From NCBI GenBank assembly GCA_965230515.1, contig OZ246007.1, forward strand, positions 992,001-1,056,000: DNA of 64,000 nucleotides. Reading direction: 5' to 3'. The DNA is from JAJFKB01 sp965230515 (lineage in GTDB: Bacteria; Pseudomonadota; Gammaproteobacteria; Pseudomonadales; IMCC2047). The notes beneath the pieces are model-generated. The model saw only the letters and a program-made list of their open reading frames with translations. It did no database searches and was not told the DNA's origin. The translations under genes were made by a program, and so were the position numbers. This document shows positions 8,219-17,468 of the stretch, piece after piece. The stretch's first letter is position 1. Each line of letters starts with the position of its first letter.

Positions 8219-8815
8219 ATGAATTACCTGAAAAATTTACTACTGTTCACCTGCTTATTGTCAGGACTGGTTCAGTTCAGTGTCGCTGACAATACTGCAC
8301 CCGCCACGCAGCCCGTTGTGGTCATGAAGACCAGTATGGGGCAGTTCAAGCTCGAACTTTATCCCGACAAAGCACCAATTACAGTGCAAAACTTTCTCAC
8401 CTACGTGGATGAGGGATTTTACAACGAGACACTTTTTCACCGCGTGATTCAATATTTTATGATTCAGGGCGGCGGTATGGATACGGAATTGAATATGAAG
8501 CCCAATCATGAACCTATCATCAGTGAAGCTGATAATGGACTGAATAATGAACGGGGCACAGTGGCAATGGCCAGAACACGGGACGTTAACAGCGCCAAAT
8601 CACAGTTTTTTATCAACCTCGAAGACAACAAGCACCTTGACTACACCAAGCGCAACGGCGGCTACACCGTTTTTGGCCGTGTCATTGAGGGCATGGAAGT
8701 GGTTGATGAGATTAGTAATGTTGAGACAAAGAATGTTGATCGCTACTATGATTTGCCGGCAGAGCCGGTCATCCTGCATTCAGTCACCCGCGACAAAGAG
8801 AAATCAAAACAATAG
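8219..8815 (+). CDS. Exported cyclophilin-type peptidyl-prolyl cis-trans isomerase
   Basis: The mature part carries the cyclophilin fold. Its landmarks are a VVMKTSMGQFKLELYPDKAP start, TLFHRVIQYFMIQGG (catalytic Arg and Phe), GTVAMARTRDVNSAKSQFFI and YTVFGRVIEGMEVVDEI. The N-terminus at the ATG at 8219 (MNYLKNLLLFTCLLSGLVQF...VADN) is a signal peptide, so the enzyme should act in the periplasm like PpiA. The frame extends to a TTG at 8174, but the signal peptide favours the ATG. A GAGGAG lies about 31 nt before the ATG, too far to use. It is 72 bases downstream of the SH3 protein on the same strand. Confidence 0.88.
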   Translation: MNYLKNLLLFTCLLSGLVQFSVADNTAPATQPVVVMKTSMGQFKLELYPDKAPITVQNFLTYVDEGFYNETLFHRVIQYFMIQGGGMDTELNMKPNHEPIISEADNGLNNERGTVAMARTRDVNSAKSQFFINLEDNKHLDYTKRNGGYTVFGRVIEGMEVVDEISNVETKNVDRYYDLPAEPVILHSVTRDKEKSKQ

Positions 8816-9207
8816 AGACACTTTAAGATTTTGCAATAACACATATTATGCGTCATCATCTTTTGCGCAAGGACAATATACAACGAAATTATTCGAAAAA
8901 CGCCAGCCCAACAGGGAGTAACTGATCCAAGCAGATATTGACCTGCGTCAAATGCACCCCTAATCAAAAGATTAAGCATTCACAGGCAAGACATCTGTGG
9001 CTCTCCACTCTATGATCACATTCGCTCAGGAAGGCGTTACTCGGGGATAAAATAATGTGGACTATCGAATTCGAATTAGAATCAAATAATCCATCATTTC
9101 AGAAGTTTACGCGGGCAATATGCTAATTGATTCGCCAAACTGCTGAACGGTTATCATCGGTTGTAGTAAAAGAAGAAGCACCACTCACACTTGAGGAGAA
9201 GATTGAG
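8816..9207 (+). promoter_or_regulatory. pntA leader region with an FNR-type box and a 23-codon frame
   Basis: These 392 bases hold no established gene. At 8938-8951 lies TTGACCTGCGTCAA, a perfect palindromic FNR/FixK-type site (TTGAC-N4-GTCAA). A short frame at 9055-9126, with GGGGAT about 6 nt upstream of its ATG, encodes 23 residues (MWTIEFELES...). It could be a leader peptide or chance. The pntA start at 9208 follows GAGGAGAA. Confidence 0.35.
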
Positions 9208-10767
9208 ATGCGAATTGGGATACCCAAAGAGATCCACGAAGGGGAGAAAAAGGTAGCAACCACCCCTGAAGTGGCGGAACAGCTCACAAAGCTGGGCTTT
9301 GATGTTGCCATCGAGTCCGGTGCAGGACAGGCGGCGAATTTTTCTGATGAGGCTTACCGGGAATCCGGCGTAAGTATCATTGAAGACACCAAACAGCTCT
9401 GGAGTGAGTCGGATATCATCTTTAAAGTTCGGGCGCCGGAAACCCACCCCGAGCTTTGTGTGGATGAAGTTGAGCTGTTGCATGAAGGCCAAACCCTGCT
9501 CAGTTTCATCTGGCCGGCCCAGAATGAAGAATTGATGCAGCGCCTGGCGGATAAAAAAGTAACCGTGCTGGCGATGGACAGTGTACCCCGTATTTCCCGC
9601 GCACAAAAAATGGATGCCCTTAGCTCGCTCGCCAATATCGGTGGCTACCGAGCCGTAGTGGAAGCCGCTCAGCATTTCGGACGGTTCTTTACCGGACAGA
9701 TTACTGCAGCCGGTAAAATACCACCCGCCAAGGTATTAGTGATCGGAGCCGGTGTTGCCGGTCTTGCCGCAATTGGTGCCGCCAAAAGCATGGGTGCCAT
9801 CGTACGAGCCTTTGATACCCGTCCTGAAGTCAAGGAACAGGTAGAAAGTATGGATGCCGAGTTCCTGATGCTGGAATTTGAAGGTGAGGATGATGGCTCA
9901 GGTGAAGGCGGATACGCTAAAGTCATGAGCGATGAGTTCATCAAAGCCGAAATGGAACTCTTCGCACGTCAGGCAATGGAAGTGGACATTATCATCACCA
10001 CTGCTTTGATACCGGGCAAACCCGCTCCGGAACTGATTACCGAAGCCATGGTTGAAACCATGAAAGATGGCAGTGTTATTGTTGATTTAGCTGCCGAGAA
10101 AGGCGGGAACTGTAAGCTGACCGAAGCAGACAAAGTTGTGGTTAAACACGGCGTCACGCTAATTGGTTATACTGATTTGCCCAGCCGACTCGCAGCCCAG
10201 GCCAGCCAGTTGTACGGCACCAACCTCAGACACCTGCTGACGGAGTTATCACCCGAAAAGAATGGTGAAATATTCGTTAATATGGAAGATGAAGCCATTC
10301 GTGGCGCCACTGTAATTAACAGCGGTGAGATCACCTGGCCACCACCGGCTCCCAAGCTGTCAGCAGCGCCAAAGAAAGAGCCCGCCCCGGCACCCGCAGC
10401 ACCACCGGAACCGGAACCAGCACCAAGCAAGTTCAAAGGTCTGTTACCGTTCGTCATTGGTGGTCTCGCATTGTTGGGCCTGGGTTCCGTTGCTCCGGCT
10501 GCCTTTATGGCACACTTTACGGTTTTCGTACTGGCCTGCTTTGTCGGCTACATGGTGATCTGGAATGTAACTCCCTCTCTGCACACGCCATTGATGAGTG
10601 TTACCAACGCCATTAGCAGCATCATCATTATCGGCGCCTTGGTTCAGGTTTCATCTGAGCAGAACTGGATTATGATCTTATCCGGTATCGCCATTCTAAT
10701 TACCAGCATTAACATCGTGGGCGGTTTTGCCGTTACCCAACGCATGTTAGCCATGTTCAGGAAATAG
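9208..10767 (+). CDS. pntA: NAD(P) transhydrogenase subunit alpha
   Basis: This 519-residue subunit (E. coli PntA has 510) starts MRIGIPKEIHEGEKKVATTP and carries the NAD(H)-binding dI domain with the Rossmann motif VLVIGAGVAGLAAIGAAKSMGA near residue 170. A Pro/Ala-rich linker at about 390-405 joins it to three or four C-terminal membrane helices of dII. With PntB it uses the proton gradient to drive hydride transfer from NADH to NADP. The start is the ATG at 9208, preceded by GAGGAGAA at 7 nt; the frame continues upstream to 9127, but that stretch lacks family similarity. It lies 10 nt before pntB. The single fused alpha chain is the enterobacterial type rather than the split PntAA/PntAB type. 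Confidence 0.97.
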   Translation: MRIGIPKEIHEGEKKVATTPEVAEQLTKLGFDVAIESGAGQAANFSDEAYRESGVSIIEDTKQLWSESDIIFKVRAPETHPELCVDEVELLHEGQTLLSFIWPAQNEELMQRLADKKVTVLAMDSVPRISRAQKMDALSSLANIGGYRAVVEAAQHFGRFFTGQITAAGKIPPAKVLVIGAGVAGLAAIGAAKSMGAIVRAFDTRPEVKEQVESMDAEFLMLEFEGEDDGSGEGGYAKVMSDEFIKAEMELFARQAMEVDIIITTALIPGKPAPELITEAMVETMKDGSVIVDLAAEKGGNCKLTEADKVVVKHGVTLIGYTDLPSRLAAQASQLYGTNLRHLLTELSPEKNGEIFVNMEDEAIRGATVINSGEITWPPPAPKLSAAPKKEPAPAPAAPPEPEPAPSKFKGLLPFVIGGLALLGLGSVAPAAFMAHFTVFVLACFVGYMVIWNVTPSLHTPLMSVTNAISSIIIIGALVQVSSEQNWIMILSGIAILITSINIVGGFAVTQRMLAMFRK

Positions 10768-10777
10768 GGAGAGAATC

Positions 10778-12178
10778 ATGTCTGCAGGAATAGTAACAGT
10801 ATCCTATATCGGCGCATCAGTCCTTTTCATCCTGGCATTGGGAGGCCTCAGCAATCAGGAAACCGCTCGACGCGGCAACCTCTATGGCATGATAGGCATG
10901 GGGCTGGCCCTGTTCGCAACATTGTTTGGTATCGTCACTGATAACTACAGCATTCTTATTTTTGGTGTTGCCATCGGTGGTTTTGTTGGCTGGATGCTGG
11001 CCAAGAAAGTCGAAATGACCCAAATGCCCGAACTGGTCGCCATTCTTCATAGTCTGGTTGGGCTGGCAGCGGTATTGGTCGGCTACGCAAACTTCATGGA
11101 TCATAATATCGCTTTGACTGGCGTGGATAAAACAATCCATGATGTGGAAACCTATATCGGTATTTTGATCGGCGCACTGACCTTTTCCGGTTCAATCGTC
11201 GCCTTTTTAAAGCTCAGCGCCAAAATCAGTGGTCAACCCCTTATGTTGCCCGCACGTCATTGGCTGAATCTGGGACTATTGGTGTTGGCCATATGGTTCG
11301 GCGGTGATTTCATTGATCAGTCTGCACAGGGCGCCGGTATGGTACCCCTCATTCTCATGACCATCATCGCCTTGCTGTTTGGAGTACATATGGTCATGGC
11401 GATCGGTGGTGCTGATATGCCTGTCGTTGTTTCCATGCTCAACAGCTATTCAGGCTGGGCAGCAGCCGCAACTGGTTTTATGTTAAGCAACGATCTGCTA
11501 ATTGTGGTCGGCGCTCTCGTGGGCAGTAGCGGTGCAATCCTCAGCTACATTATGTGTCGCGCAATGAACCGTAAATTCCTCTCCGTAATCGCAGGTGGTT
11601 TCGGCACTACTGCCGGTGCAAGTGCACCTGCAGCAGAGGGTGATGCCGGCGATGTTGTCGCCGTTCAAGCCGATGAAGTAGCCGACATGTTGCTGGACGC
11701 CAAAGAAGTGATGATCATTCCGGGATATGGTATGGCCGTTGCGCAGGCACAGCACACGGTATACGAATTGACCAAGCAGTTGCGAGATAAAAAAGTCAAC
11801 GTACGCTTCGGTATTCACCCGGTTGCCGGCCGTATGCCGGGACACATGAACGTACTGCTGGCAGAAGCAAAGGTGCCTTACGATATTGTGTATGAGATGG
11901 ATGAGATTAACGAAGATTTTCCGGAAGTGGATGTATCTATCGTGATCGGCGCAAACGACATCGTGAACCCTGCCGCCCAGGAAGTTCCGGAAAGCCCCAT
12001 CGCTGGAATGCCGGTATTGGAGCCCTGGAAAGGTAAAACAACGATTGTACTAAAACGAGGTATGGCGACCGGTTATGCCGGTGTCGACAACCCGCTCTTC
12101 TATAAAGAAAATACCCGTATGTTATTTGGTGATGCCAAGGATAGTATCGATGCAGTATTGAAGGCTGTTTCAAGCTAG
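10778..12178 (+). CDS. pntB: NAD(P) transhydrogenase subunit beta
   Basis: The 466-residue subunit has about nine membrane helices in its first 270 residues, including the proton-channel segments GVHMVMAIGGADMPVVVSMLNSYSGWAAA (abridged: GGADMPVVVSMLNSYSG). The soluble NADP(H)-binding dIII domain follows, with VMIIPGYGMAVAQAQH, GIHPVAGRMPGHMNVLLAEA, the NDIVNPAA loop and the KRGMATGYAGVDNPLF motif that closes over NADP. GGGAGAG precedes the ATG. It forms an operon with pntA and ends in front of a perfect 12-bp inverted repeat that separates it from the convergent gloA. Confidence 0.97.
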   Translation: MSAGIVTVSYIGASVLFILALGGLSNQETARRGNLYGMIGMGLALFATLFGIVTDNYSILIFGVAIGGFVGWMLAKKVEMTQMPELVAILHSLVGLAAVLVGYANFMDHNIALTGVDKTIHDVETYIGILIGALTFSGSIVAFLKLSAKISGQPLMLPARHWLNLGLLVLAIWFGGDFIDQSAQGAGMVPLILMTIIALLFGVHMVMAIGGADMPVVVSMLNSYSGWAAAATGFMLSNDLLIVVGALVGSSGAILSYIMCRAMNRKFLSVIAGGFGTTAGASAPAAEGDAGDVVAVQADEVADMLLDAKEVMIIPGYGMAVAQAQHTVYELTKQLRDKKVNVRFGIHPVAGRMPGHMNVLLAEAKVPYDIVYEMDEINEDFPEVDVSIVIGANDIVNPAAQEVPESPIAGMPVLEPWKGKTTIVLKRGMATGYAGVDNPLFYKENTRMLFGDAKDSIDAVLKAVSS

Positions 12179-12190
12179 CTTACGCGGAAC

Positions 12191-12216
12191 GGGGTCAGAG
12201 TCCAGACTCTGACCCC
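12191..12216. repeat. REP-like perfect inverted repeat between pntB and gloA
   Basis: GGGGTCAGAGTC (12191-12202), two loop bases, then GACTCTGACCCC (12205-12216) form a perfect 12-bp stem. The GGGGTCAGAGTC core resembles the REP palindromes linked to REP-associated tyrosine transposases in many proteobacteria. It lies 6 bases before the end of gloA and could also act as a bidirectional transcription stop, although no T-run follows. Confidence 0.55.
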
Positions 12217-12222
12217 TGGTTT

Positions 12223-12621
12223 TCAGATCTTTGCTTCCTGCCCGGCATTGACCAGTTCAATTGAATAACCGTCCGGATCTCTGATAAAGGCAATATGCGT
12301 CGAACCGCCTTTAATCGGCCCAGGCTCCCTGGAAACCACCTCTCCCTCCTTCTTAACCCGGTCGCAAAAGGCGTAAATATCATCTACTTCCAGACAGATA
12401 TGACCATAAGCATCGCCGTGATCATAGTGACCGACATCCCAGTTATAGGTCAACTCGATTAATGGCCCTTCGTCGAACTCATCGTAACCCACAAAAACCA
12501 GTGTGTACTTATACTCTTCGTTTTCCATGCGCTTGATTTCACGCATGCCAAGCACATTGGTATAGAAACCAACTGAACGCTCCAGATCAGTAACCCGCAG
12601 CATGGTATGCATAATTCGCAT
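12223..12621 (-). CDS. gloA: Lactoylglutathione lyase (glyoxalase I)
   Basis: This 132-residue single-domain vicinal-oxygen-chelate enzyme isomerises the methylglyoxal-glutathione hemithioacetal to S-lactoylglutathione. The metal ligands expected for proteobacterial GloA are visible: His in MRIMHTMLRVTDLERSV, Glu in the LIELTYNWD strand, His in YGHICLEVDD and Glu in GYSIELV. The start is the ATG at 12621, preceded by GGAGG at 9 nt; the frame extends six codons further but that leaves the ribosome binding site inside the gene. The stop falls close to the REP-like repeat. The gloA-argG-motY order is shared with Pseudomonas. Confidence 0.95.
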   Translation of the reverse strand: MRIMHTMLRVTDLERSVGFYTNVLGMREIKRMENEEYKYTLVFVGYDEFDEGPLIELTYNWDVGHYDHGDAYGHICLEVDDIYAFCDRVKKEGEVVSREPGPIKGGSTHIAFIRDPDGYSIELVNAGQEAKI

Positions 12622-12639
12622 CAGCAGTATCCTCCGCAA

Positions 12640-13860
12640 TCAATCGAGCAGGTTTCGACCTTTTCCGGCAGCAATGCGCAGGCGCAAGGCATTGAGCTTA
12701 ATGAAGCCCTCGGCGTCTTTCTGGTCATAGGCACCGGCATCATCCTCAAAGGTCGCGATGCTCTCATCAAACAGGCTGTCGGCAGATTCGCGTCCGACCA
12801 CAATCACGTTACCTTTATACAGTTTTAGTCGCACCCGGCCATTTACCGGCGTTTGTGTATCATCAACCAGTGCCTGTAGTGCTTTTCTTTCAGGTGACCA
12901 CCAGAAGCCGTTATAGACCAATTCGGCATAACGTGGCATCAGTTCATCTTTTAAATGTGCCGCCTCACGATCCAGCGTTATCGATTCTATCGCCCGGTGC
13001 GCCTTCAACATGATGGTCCCGCCAGGTGTTTCATAACAGCCCCGCGATTTCATGCCGACAAAGCGATTCTCTACGATATCCGCCCGACCAATACCGTTGG
13101 CACCACCAATCTTGTTCAAAAGCTCCAATACGCTGGCCGGTGACATCGCCTGACCATCAACGGCAACAATATCACCTTTCTCATAACTCAGTTCAATATA
13201 GGTCGGCTGATCCGGTGCGTTCTCCGGAGAAACTGACCACAGCCACATATCCTCTTCCGCCTCCTTCCAGGGATCTTCAAGAATATCGCCTTCATAGGAG
13301 ATATGGAGCAAATTCGCGTCCATGGAATAGGGGGATTTGGTGCCTCGCTTTTTCTCAACCGGAATATCATGCGTATCACAATAGGCCAATAGCGAATCAC
13401 GGGAATTCAGATCCCATTCACGCCAGGGAGCAATCACGTGAACACCCGGCTTCAGCGCATAGGCTCCCAGCTCAAAGCGCACCTGGTCATTTCCCTTGCC
13501 GGTTGCACCATGTGAAATCGCATCTGCTCCGGTTTCGTTGGCAATCTCAATCAACCGTTTGGCTATGAGTGGTCTTGCTATAGAAGTACCGAGCAGGTAC
13601 TCACCTTCATAGAGGGCATTGGCTCGAAACATCGGGTACACGAAATCCCTGACAAACTCTTCTCGAAGATCATCAATATATATCTCCTTAATACCCATCG
13701 CTTGTGCTTTGGCACGAGCAGGCTCCACCTCCTCTCCCTGCCCAAGATCTGCAGTAAATGTTACCACTTCGCATTGATAGGTTTCCTGTAACCAACGACA
13801 GATGACCGATGTATCCAATCCACCGGAATAAGCCAGTACCACTTTCTTAATATCAGACAT
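12640..13860 (-). CDS. argG: Argininosuccinate synthase
   Basis: The 406-residue enzyme joins citrulline and aspartate with ATP in arginine biosynthesis. The PP-loop VVLAYSGGLDTSVICRWL lies at residues 6-23, and the family blocks GATGKGNDQVRFEL, APWREWDLNSRD and the GRADIVENRFVGMKSRG strand are all present. Length matches the class (about 400). The start is the ATG at 13860 (MSDIKK), with GGAGCGAGA immediately upstream. The window also encodes argD and argF, so three of the arginine genes sit within 8 kb, but argG reads in the opposite direction to them. Confidence 0.97.
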   Translation of the reverse strand: MSDIKKVVLAYSGGLDTSVICRWLQETYQCEVVTFTADLGQGEEVEPARAKAQAMGIKEIYIDDLREEFVRDFVYPMFRANALYEGEYLLGTSIARPLIAKRLIEIANETGADAISHGATGKGNDQVRFELGAYALKPGVHVIAPWREWDLNSRDSLLAYCDTHDIPVEKKRGTKSPYSMDANLLHISYEGDILEDPWKEAEEDMWLWSVSPENAPDQPTYIELSYEKGDIVAVDGQAMSPASVLELLNKIGGANGIGRADIVENRFVGMKSRGCYETPGGTIMLKAHRAIESITLDREAAHLKDELMPRYAELVYNGFWWSPERKALQALVDDTQTPVNGRVRLKLYKGNVIVVGRESADSLFDESIATFEDDAGAYDQKDAEGFIKLNALRLRIAAGKGRNLLD

Positions 13861-14011
13861 TCTCGCTCCGAACATATGGCCCCTAAGATATCAGGGCGCT
13901 ATACAAACAATGAAGGGGCGCTATTTTAAACCGCACAGGCTAGCATGAACAGCCCTAGCTCGGATATTGCACCAGTTGGCAGGAATTACACACCGGACTC
14001 TGTGCCGCTGA

Positions 14012-14896
14012 TCAGTGACGTTCCAGGCGGATGGTCACACGTCGATTGCGAGCCCTGTTCAAATCAGAGTCATTTTTTAATGCCGGATATTTGTCAGCAT
14101 GATACCGGGTTACAATCAGCTTACTGCTCACGCCTGACTTTTTAAAGTAGTTGGCCACCAGCTGGCTTCTGCGTTTTGATAAATTTTTATTAATCCGCTT
14201 GGTACCGGTATCGTCAGTGTGTCCGTCGATATAAACGCGTTTGACCTCTTTATCTGCTTTGATATAGCGAATAATAAGATCCAGTTGCTGCCTCACCTCC
14301 GCGTTCAGAGAAGATTTATTGGTTGTAAAAAATATCGCTGAACGGGCAATTTGCCTGTAATTCACCGGCAATAGCTGTGACAGGCAGGTCACATATTGCA
14401 AATAAGCCTGCTGAAAGTTGGCGCTCGATAAACCTATTTTTACAGATTGGTGCGGTTCAATCGAAAACTGGTCTTCGGTTTCAAAGGTAGGCTTTAATCC
14501 CTGCTGAAGAAGTGACAGCATAATTTCTGCATAAGGATCTTCCACTTCCAGCGGCACAGGTGCATCCGTAACCTCTACCCTGGCAATCGTTCGAGCAGCA
14601 ACATGCGGTTTCCAGGCAGGCCCTTCCGAAATCAATACAGCTTCACCAGGGCGCATCGGATTGTGAAATGGTTTAAGATAAAACGCCAGTGGCTCACCCG
14701 CTTTTTTAGTAAAAATCCCTTCACCAAATTCGGGTATTGGTTGCGACAGGCCACACTCCAGTTCTGACTGCTTTACCTGCCACTCGCTGTTCTCAAGTAT
14801 TGCACCATATTTGAGTGCATGGGATGACATGCTAAACCCACAAGCCAGAAAAAACAGCCCAATAGCCAACTGTATCGAGTTTTTATTAATAACCAT
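14012..14896 (-). CDS. motY: Sodium-type flagellar motor protein MotY
   Basis: This 294-residue exported protein has a signal peptide (residues 1-27, ending SSHA), then a MotY-type N-terminal domain (KYGAILENSEWQVKQSELEC, IPEFGEGIF). An OmpA-like peptidoglycan-binding domain follows (IFFTTNKSSLNAEVRQQL, VYIDGHTDDTG, LSKRRSQLVANYF, NRARNRRVTI). MotY forms the T-ring under the flagellar basal body and stabilises stators. No other flagellar gene is in the window, but isolated motY beside pyrC and argG is also the Pseudomonas arrangement. The ATG at 14896 is chosen; a TTG five codons upstream is possible, and AGGA lies rather close to the ATG. Confidence 0.88.
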   Translation of the reverse strand: MVINKNSIQLAIGLFFLACGFSMSSHALKYGAILENSEWQVKQSELECGLSQPIPEFGEGIFTKKAGEPLAFYLKPFHNPMRPGEAVLISEGPAWKPHVAARTIARVEVTDAPVPLEVEDPYAEIMLSLLQQGLKPTFETEDQFSIEPHQSVKIGLSSANFQQAYLQYVTCLSQLLPVNYRQIARSAIFFTTNKSSLNAEVRQQLDLIIRYIKADKEVKRVYIDGHTDDTGTKRINKNLSKRRSQLVANYFKKSGVSSKLIVTRYHADKYPALKNDSDLNRARNRRVTIRLERH

Positions 14897-15035
14897 ATTC
14901 CTGTATCGCAAATTGCGTAAGCTCTGGATATAAATTAGATCGACAGATCGGGCAAAACCTTTAGAGACTCTATCTAAAAAATCACCTTTGCGTTAGGATG
15001 CACGCAAGTCGTAATAACAAACTCAGAGTCGTTTA

Positions 15036-16091
15036 ATGGATCGTTTAACCCTGCTTCGCCCGGATGACTGGCATATACATTTGCGGGATAATCCGCTTCT
15101 TAGCACTACGGTGAAAGACGTGAGCCGCTATTTCGGTAGAGCCATCGTCATGCCCAATCTCCAACCTCCTGTAACTGCCTGCGCAGCAGCACTGAATTAT
15201 CGCTCGCGAATTATGGCACACCTGGATAATCCAGATCAGTTCAAACCTCTGATGACGCTTTATCTGACCGACAACACCAGCCCTTCAGAAATTGAAGCTG
15301 CCTGCGAGTGCGAACACATTTATGCCGTAAAATATTACCCGGCTGGTGCCACAACCAACTCTGATTCTGGTGTTACCCAACTGGAAAAATGCGATGCTGT
15401 ACTTGAGGTTATGGCTGAAAAAGGGATGCCGTTACTGGTGCATGGTGAAGTTACCACGCCCGGCGTTGATATCTTTGACCGAGAGAAGGTATTCATTGAA
15501 AGTCAGCTATCCCCGCTTATGAAGAGATTCCCAATGCTAAGGGTCGTTATGGAACACATCACCACGGCTGAGGCTGCCGATTTCGTGAACGCCATGCCTG
15601 ACAACGTAGCGGCAACCATAACTCCGCAGCATCTGATGTTTAATCGTAATGATATGCTCGTCGGTGGAATTCGGCCGCATTTGTATTGCCTGCCGATTTT
15701 AAAGCGAAACCGGCATCAACAGGCACTTCGTCAAGCAGCCACCAGCGGCAGTTCGAAGTTTTTCCTGGGAACGGATTCCGCACCACATCTGAGCCAGACC
15801 AAGGAAACTTCATGTGGCTGTGCCGGCTGTTATTCTGCTCCGGCCGCGCTTGAACTTTATGCTGAAATCTTTGACCAAATGGATGCTCTGGACAAACTGG
15901 AAGGTTTTGCCAGCCATTACGGCGCAGACTTTTACCGGTTACCGCGTAATAAAGATCAGATAACCTTAATCAGGGAACCCTGGCAAATTCCGCATCAGAT
16001 ACCAGTTGGAGAAGATCAACTCATCCCGCTACAGGCCGGGGAAACTTTAAATTGGAAAGTGATTAACGCACAAGGAAACAAGCGTGTCTGA
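15036..16091 (+). CDS. pyrC: Dihydroorotase (type II)
   Basis: The 351-residue amidohydrolase closes carbamoyl aspartate to dihydroorotate in pyrimidine synthesis. It shows RPDDWHIHLRDNPLL (metal-binding HxH), VKYYPAGATTNSDSGV with the Lys that is carbamylated in this class, LLVHGEV, VMEHITTAEAADFV and the FFLGTDSAPH Asp motif near residue 245. Length equals E. coli PyrC (348). It is divergent from motY and overlaps rnt by 8 bases, indicating coupling of the two. Confidence 0.97.
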   Translation: MDRLTLLRPDDWHIHLRDNPLLSTTVKDVSRYFGRAIVMPNLQPPVTACAAALNYRSRIMAHLDNPDQFKPLMTLYLTDNTSPSEIEAACECEHIYAVKYYPAGATTNSDSGVTQLEKCDAVLEVMAEKGMPLLVHGEVTTPGVDIFDREKVFIESQLSPLMKRFPMLRVVMEHITTAEAADFVNAMPDNVAATITPQHLMFNRNDMLVGGIRPHLYCLPILKRNRHQQALRQAATSGSSKFFLGTDSAPHLSQTKETSCGCAGCYSAPAALELYAEIFDQMDALDKLEGFASHYGADFYRLPRNKDQITLIREPWQIPHQIPVGEDQLIPLQAGETLNWKVINAQGNKRV

Positions 16092-16731
16092 GAATAATAA
16101 TCCTGCCGCGACATTTATGGCACAGCGATTCCGTGGATTTCTGCCAGTAGTGGTAGATGTTGAGACCGGTGGTTTTAACTCCGCCACAGACGCACTACTA
16201 GAGATTGCAGCAGTGCCATTGAGAATGGATGAGCAAGGGTTGCTCTATCCGGATGAGACCACTGCCTTTCATGTTGAGCCTTTTGATGGCGCCAATATCG
16301 AAGAGGCTGCGATCAAATTTACCGGCATTGACCCCTACCATCCATTGAGAATCGCACACTCTGAAAGAGATGTGCTTCAGGAGACATTTCGAAACATACG
16401 TAAAGCGGTCAAGTCCAGCGGCTGCAAACGGGCCATTCTGGTTGGGCATAATGCGCATTTTGATCACGGTTTTGTAAGCGCGGCCGCTGAGCGGTGCGAA
16501 ATAAAGAGAAACCCCTTTCATCCATTCTCCAACTTCGACACGGTCAGTATGGCTGGCCTGGCATTCGGGCAAACCGTGTTATCGCGTGCCTGTGAAGTTG
16601 CCGGCATCAATTTCAACAAGAACGAAGCACATTCGGCACGCTACGATGCTGAAAAAACCGCAGAGCTTTTTTGTACCATTATCAATCGTTGGCAGGAACT
16701 TGGGGGCTGGGATCATCAGCTCCATATGTAA
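16084..16731 (+). CDS. rnt: Ribonuclease T
   Basis: This 215-residue DEDDh exonuclease trims tRNA and rRNA 3' ends. Exo I is VVVDVETGGFNSATDALLEIA, Exo II is LVGHNAHFDHGFV and Exo III is HSARYDAEKTAELF with the catalytic His and Asp. The RNase T basic patch residues near FRGFLPVVVDVE fit. The GTG start at 16084 lies inside the last codons of pyrC. A strong intrinsic terminator follows at 16786-16825. Confidence 0.95.
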   Translation: MSENNNPAATFMAQRFRGFLPVVVDVETGGFNSATDALLEIAAVPLRMDEQGLLYPDETTAFHVEPFDGANIEEAAIKFTGIDPYHPLRIAHSERDVLQETFRNIRKAVKSSGCKRAILVGHNAHFDHGFVSAAAERCEIKRNPFHPFSNFDTVSMAGLAFGQTVLSRACEVAGINFNKNEAHSARYDAEKTAELFCTIINRWQELGGWDHQLHM

Positions 16732-16785
16732 CAATATCGACTAAACCCTGCTTTGACTTTCAGGGTCACGAAAACCCGACAACAT

Positions 16786-16825
16786 AAAAAACCCCCGCTT
16801 AGCACCTGACTTAGCGGGGGTTTTT
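16786..16825. terminator. Bidirectional intrinsic terminator between rnt and the peroxiredoxin gene
   Basis: AAAAACCCCCGCT pairs with AGCGGGGGTTTTT around a 13- to 14-base loop. A-runs and T-runs flank the GC stem on both sides, so it can stop transcription of rnt rightward and of the peroxiredoxin gene leftward. Confidence 0.93.
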
Positions 16826-16862
16826 ATTAAATCCAGCGCCGTGGCGCTGTAGCAACTAATCG

Positions 16863-17468
16863 TTAAAGATTATCCGCGTTCTCCGCCAGGTAAGCCGCAA
16901 CACCATCGGGTGACGCATTCATACCTTTTTCGCCTTTATTCCAGCCAGCCGGACAAACTTCGCCATGCTGCTCGTGGAATTGTAATGCGTCAACCATACG
17001 AATCATCTCATCAACATTTCGCCCCAAAGGCAGGTCATTGACCACTTGGTGACGAACCTGACCTTCCTTGTCAATCAGGAAAGAACCACGGAAAGCAACA
17101 CCCGCTGCCGGATGCTCAACACCGTAAGCCTGACAAATACTATGCTTCACATCTGCAACCAGAGTATAACGAACAGCGCCAATGCCACCTTCGTTAACCG
17201 GTGTATTACGCCATGCATTATGAGAAAAATGCGAATCAATGGATACACCGATCACCTCCACACCCCGGTCAACAAACTCCTGGTAACGGTGATCAAATGC
17301 AATTAATTCGGACGGGCACACAAAAGTAAAATCCAAAGGATAAAAGAAAACCACTGCATATTTCCCTTTAATCGCTTCCGACAAAGTATACCCATCAACA
17401 ATTTCGCCACTACCTAACACCGCAGGGGCCGTAAAATCAGGGGCTGGTCTGCCTACTAAGACGCTCAT
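16863..17468 (-). CDS. Typical 2-Cys peroxiredoxin (AhpC/TSA, Prx1 group)
   Basis: The 201-residue thiol peroxidase reduces hydrogen peroxide and organic hydroperoxides. The peroxidatic Cys is in FYPLDFTFVCPSEL near residue 51, the resolving Cys in HGEVCPAGW near residue 171, and the GGIGAV and C-terminal YLAENADNL region resembles the sensitive GGLG/YF type. The ATG at 17468 follows GGAG. In Pseudomonas the orthologous gene also follows rnt; there a bacterioferritin-associated ferredoxin and bacterioferritin come next, which are absent here. It is convergent with rnt and followed upstream by grxD. Confidence 0.95.
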   Translation of the reverse strand: MSVLVGRPAPDFTAPAVLGSGEIVDGYTLSEAIKGKYAVVFFYPLDFTFVCPSELIAFDHRYQEFVDRGVEVIGVSIDSHFSHNAWRNTPVNEGGIGAVRYTLVADVKHSICQAYGVEHPAAGVAFRGSFLIDKEGQVRHQVVNDLPLGRNVDEMIRMVDALQFHEQHGEVCPAGWNKGEKGMNASPDGVAAYLAENADNL

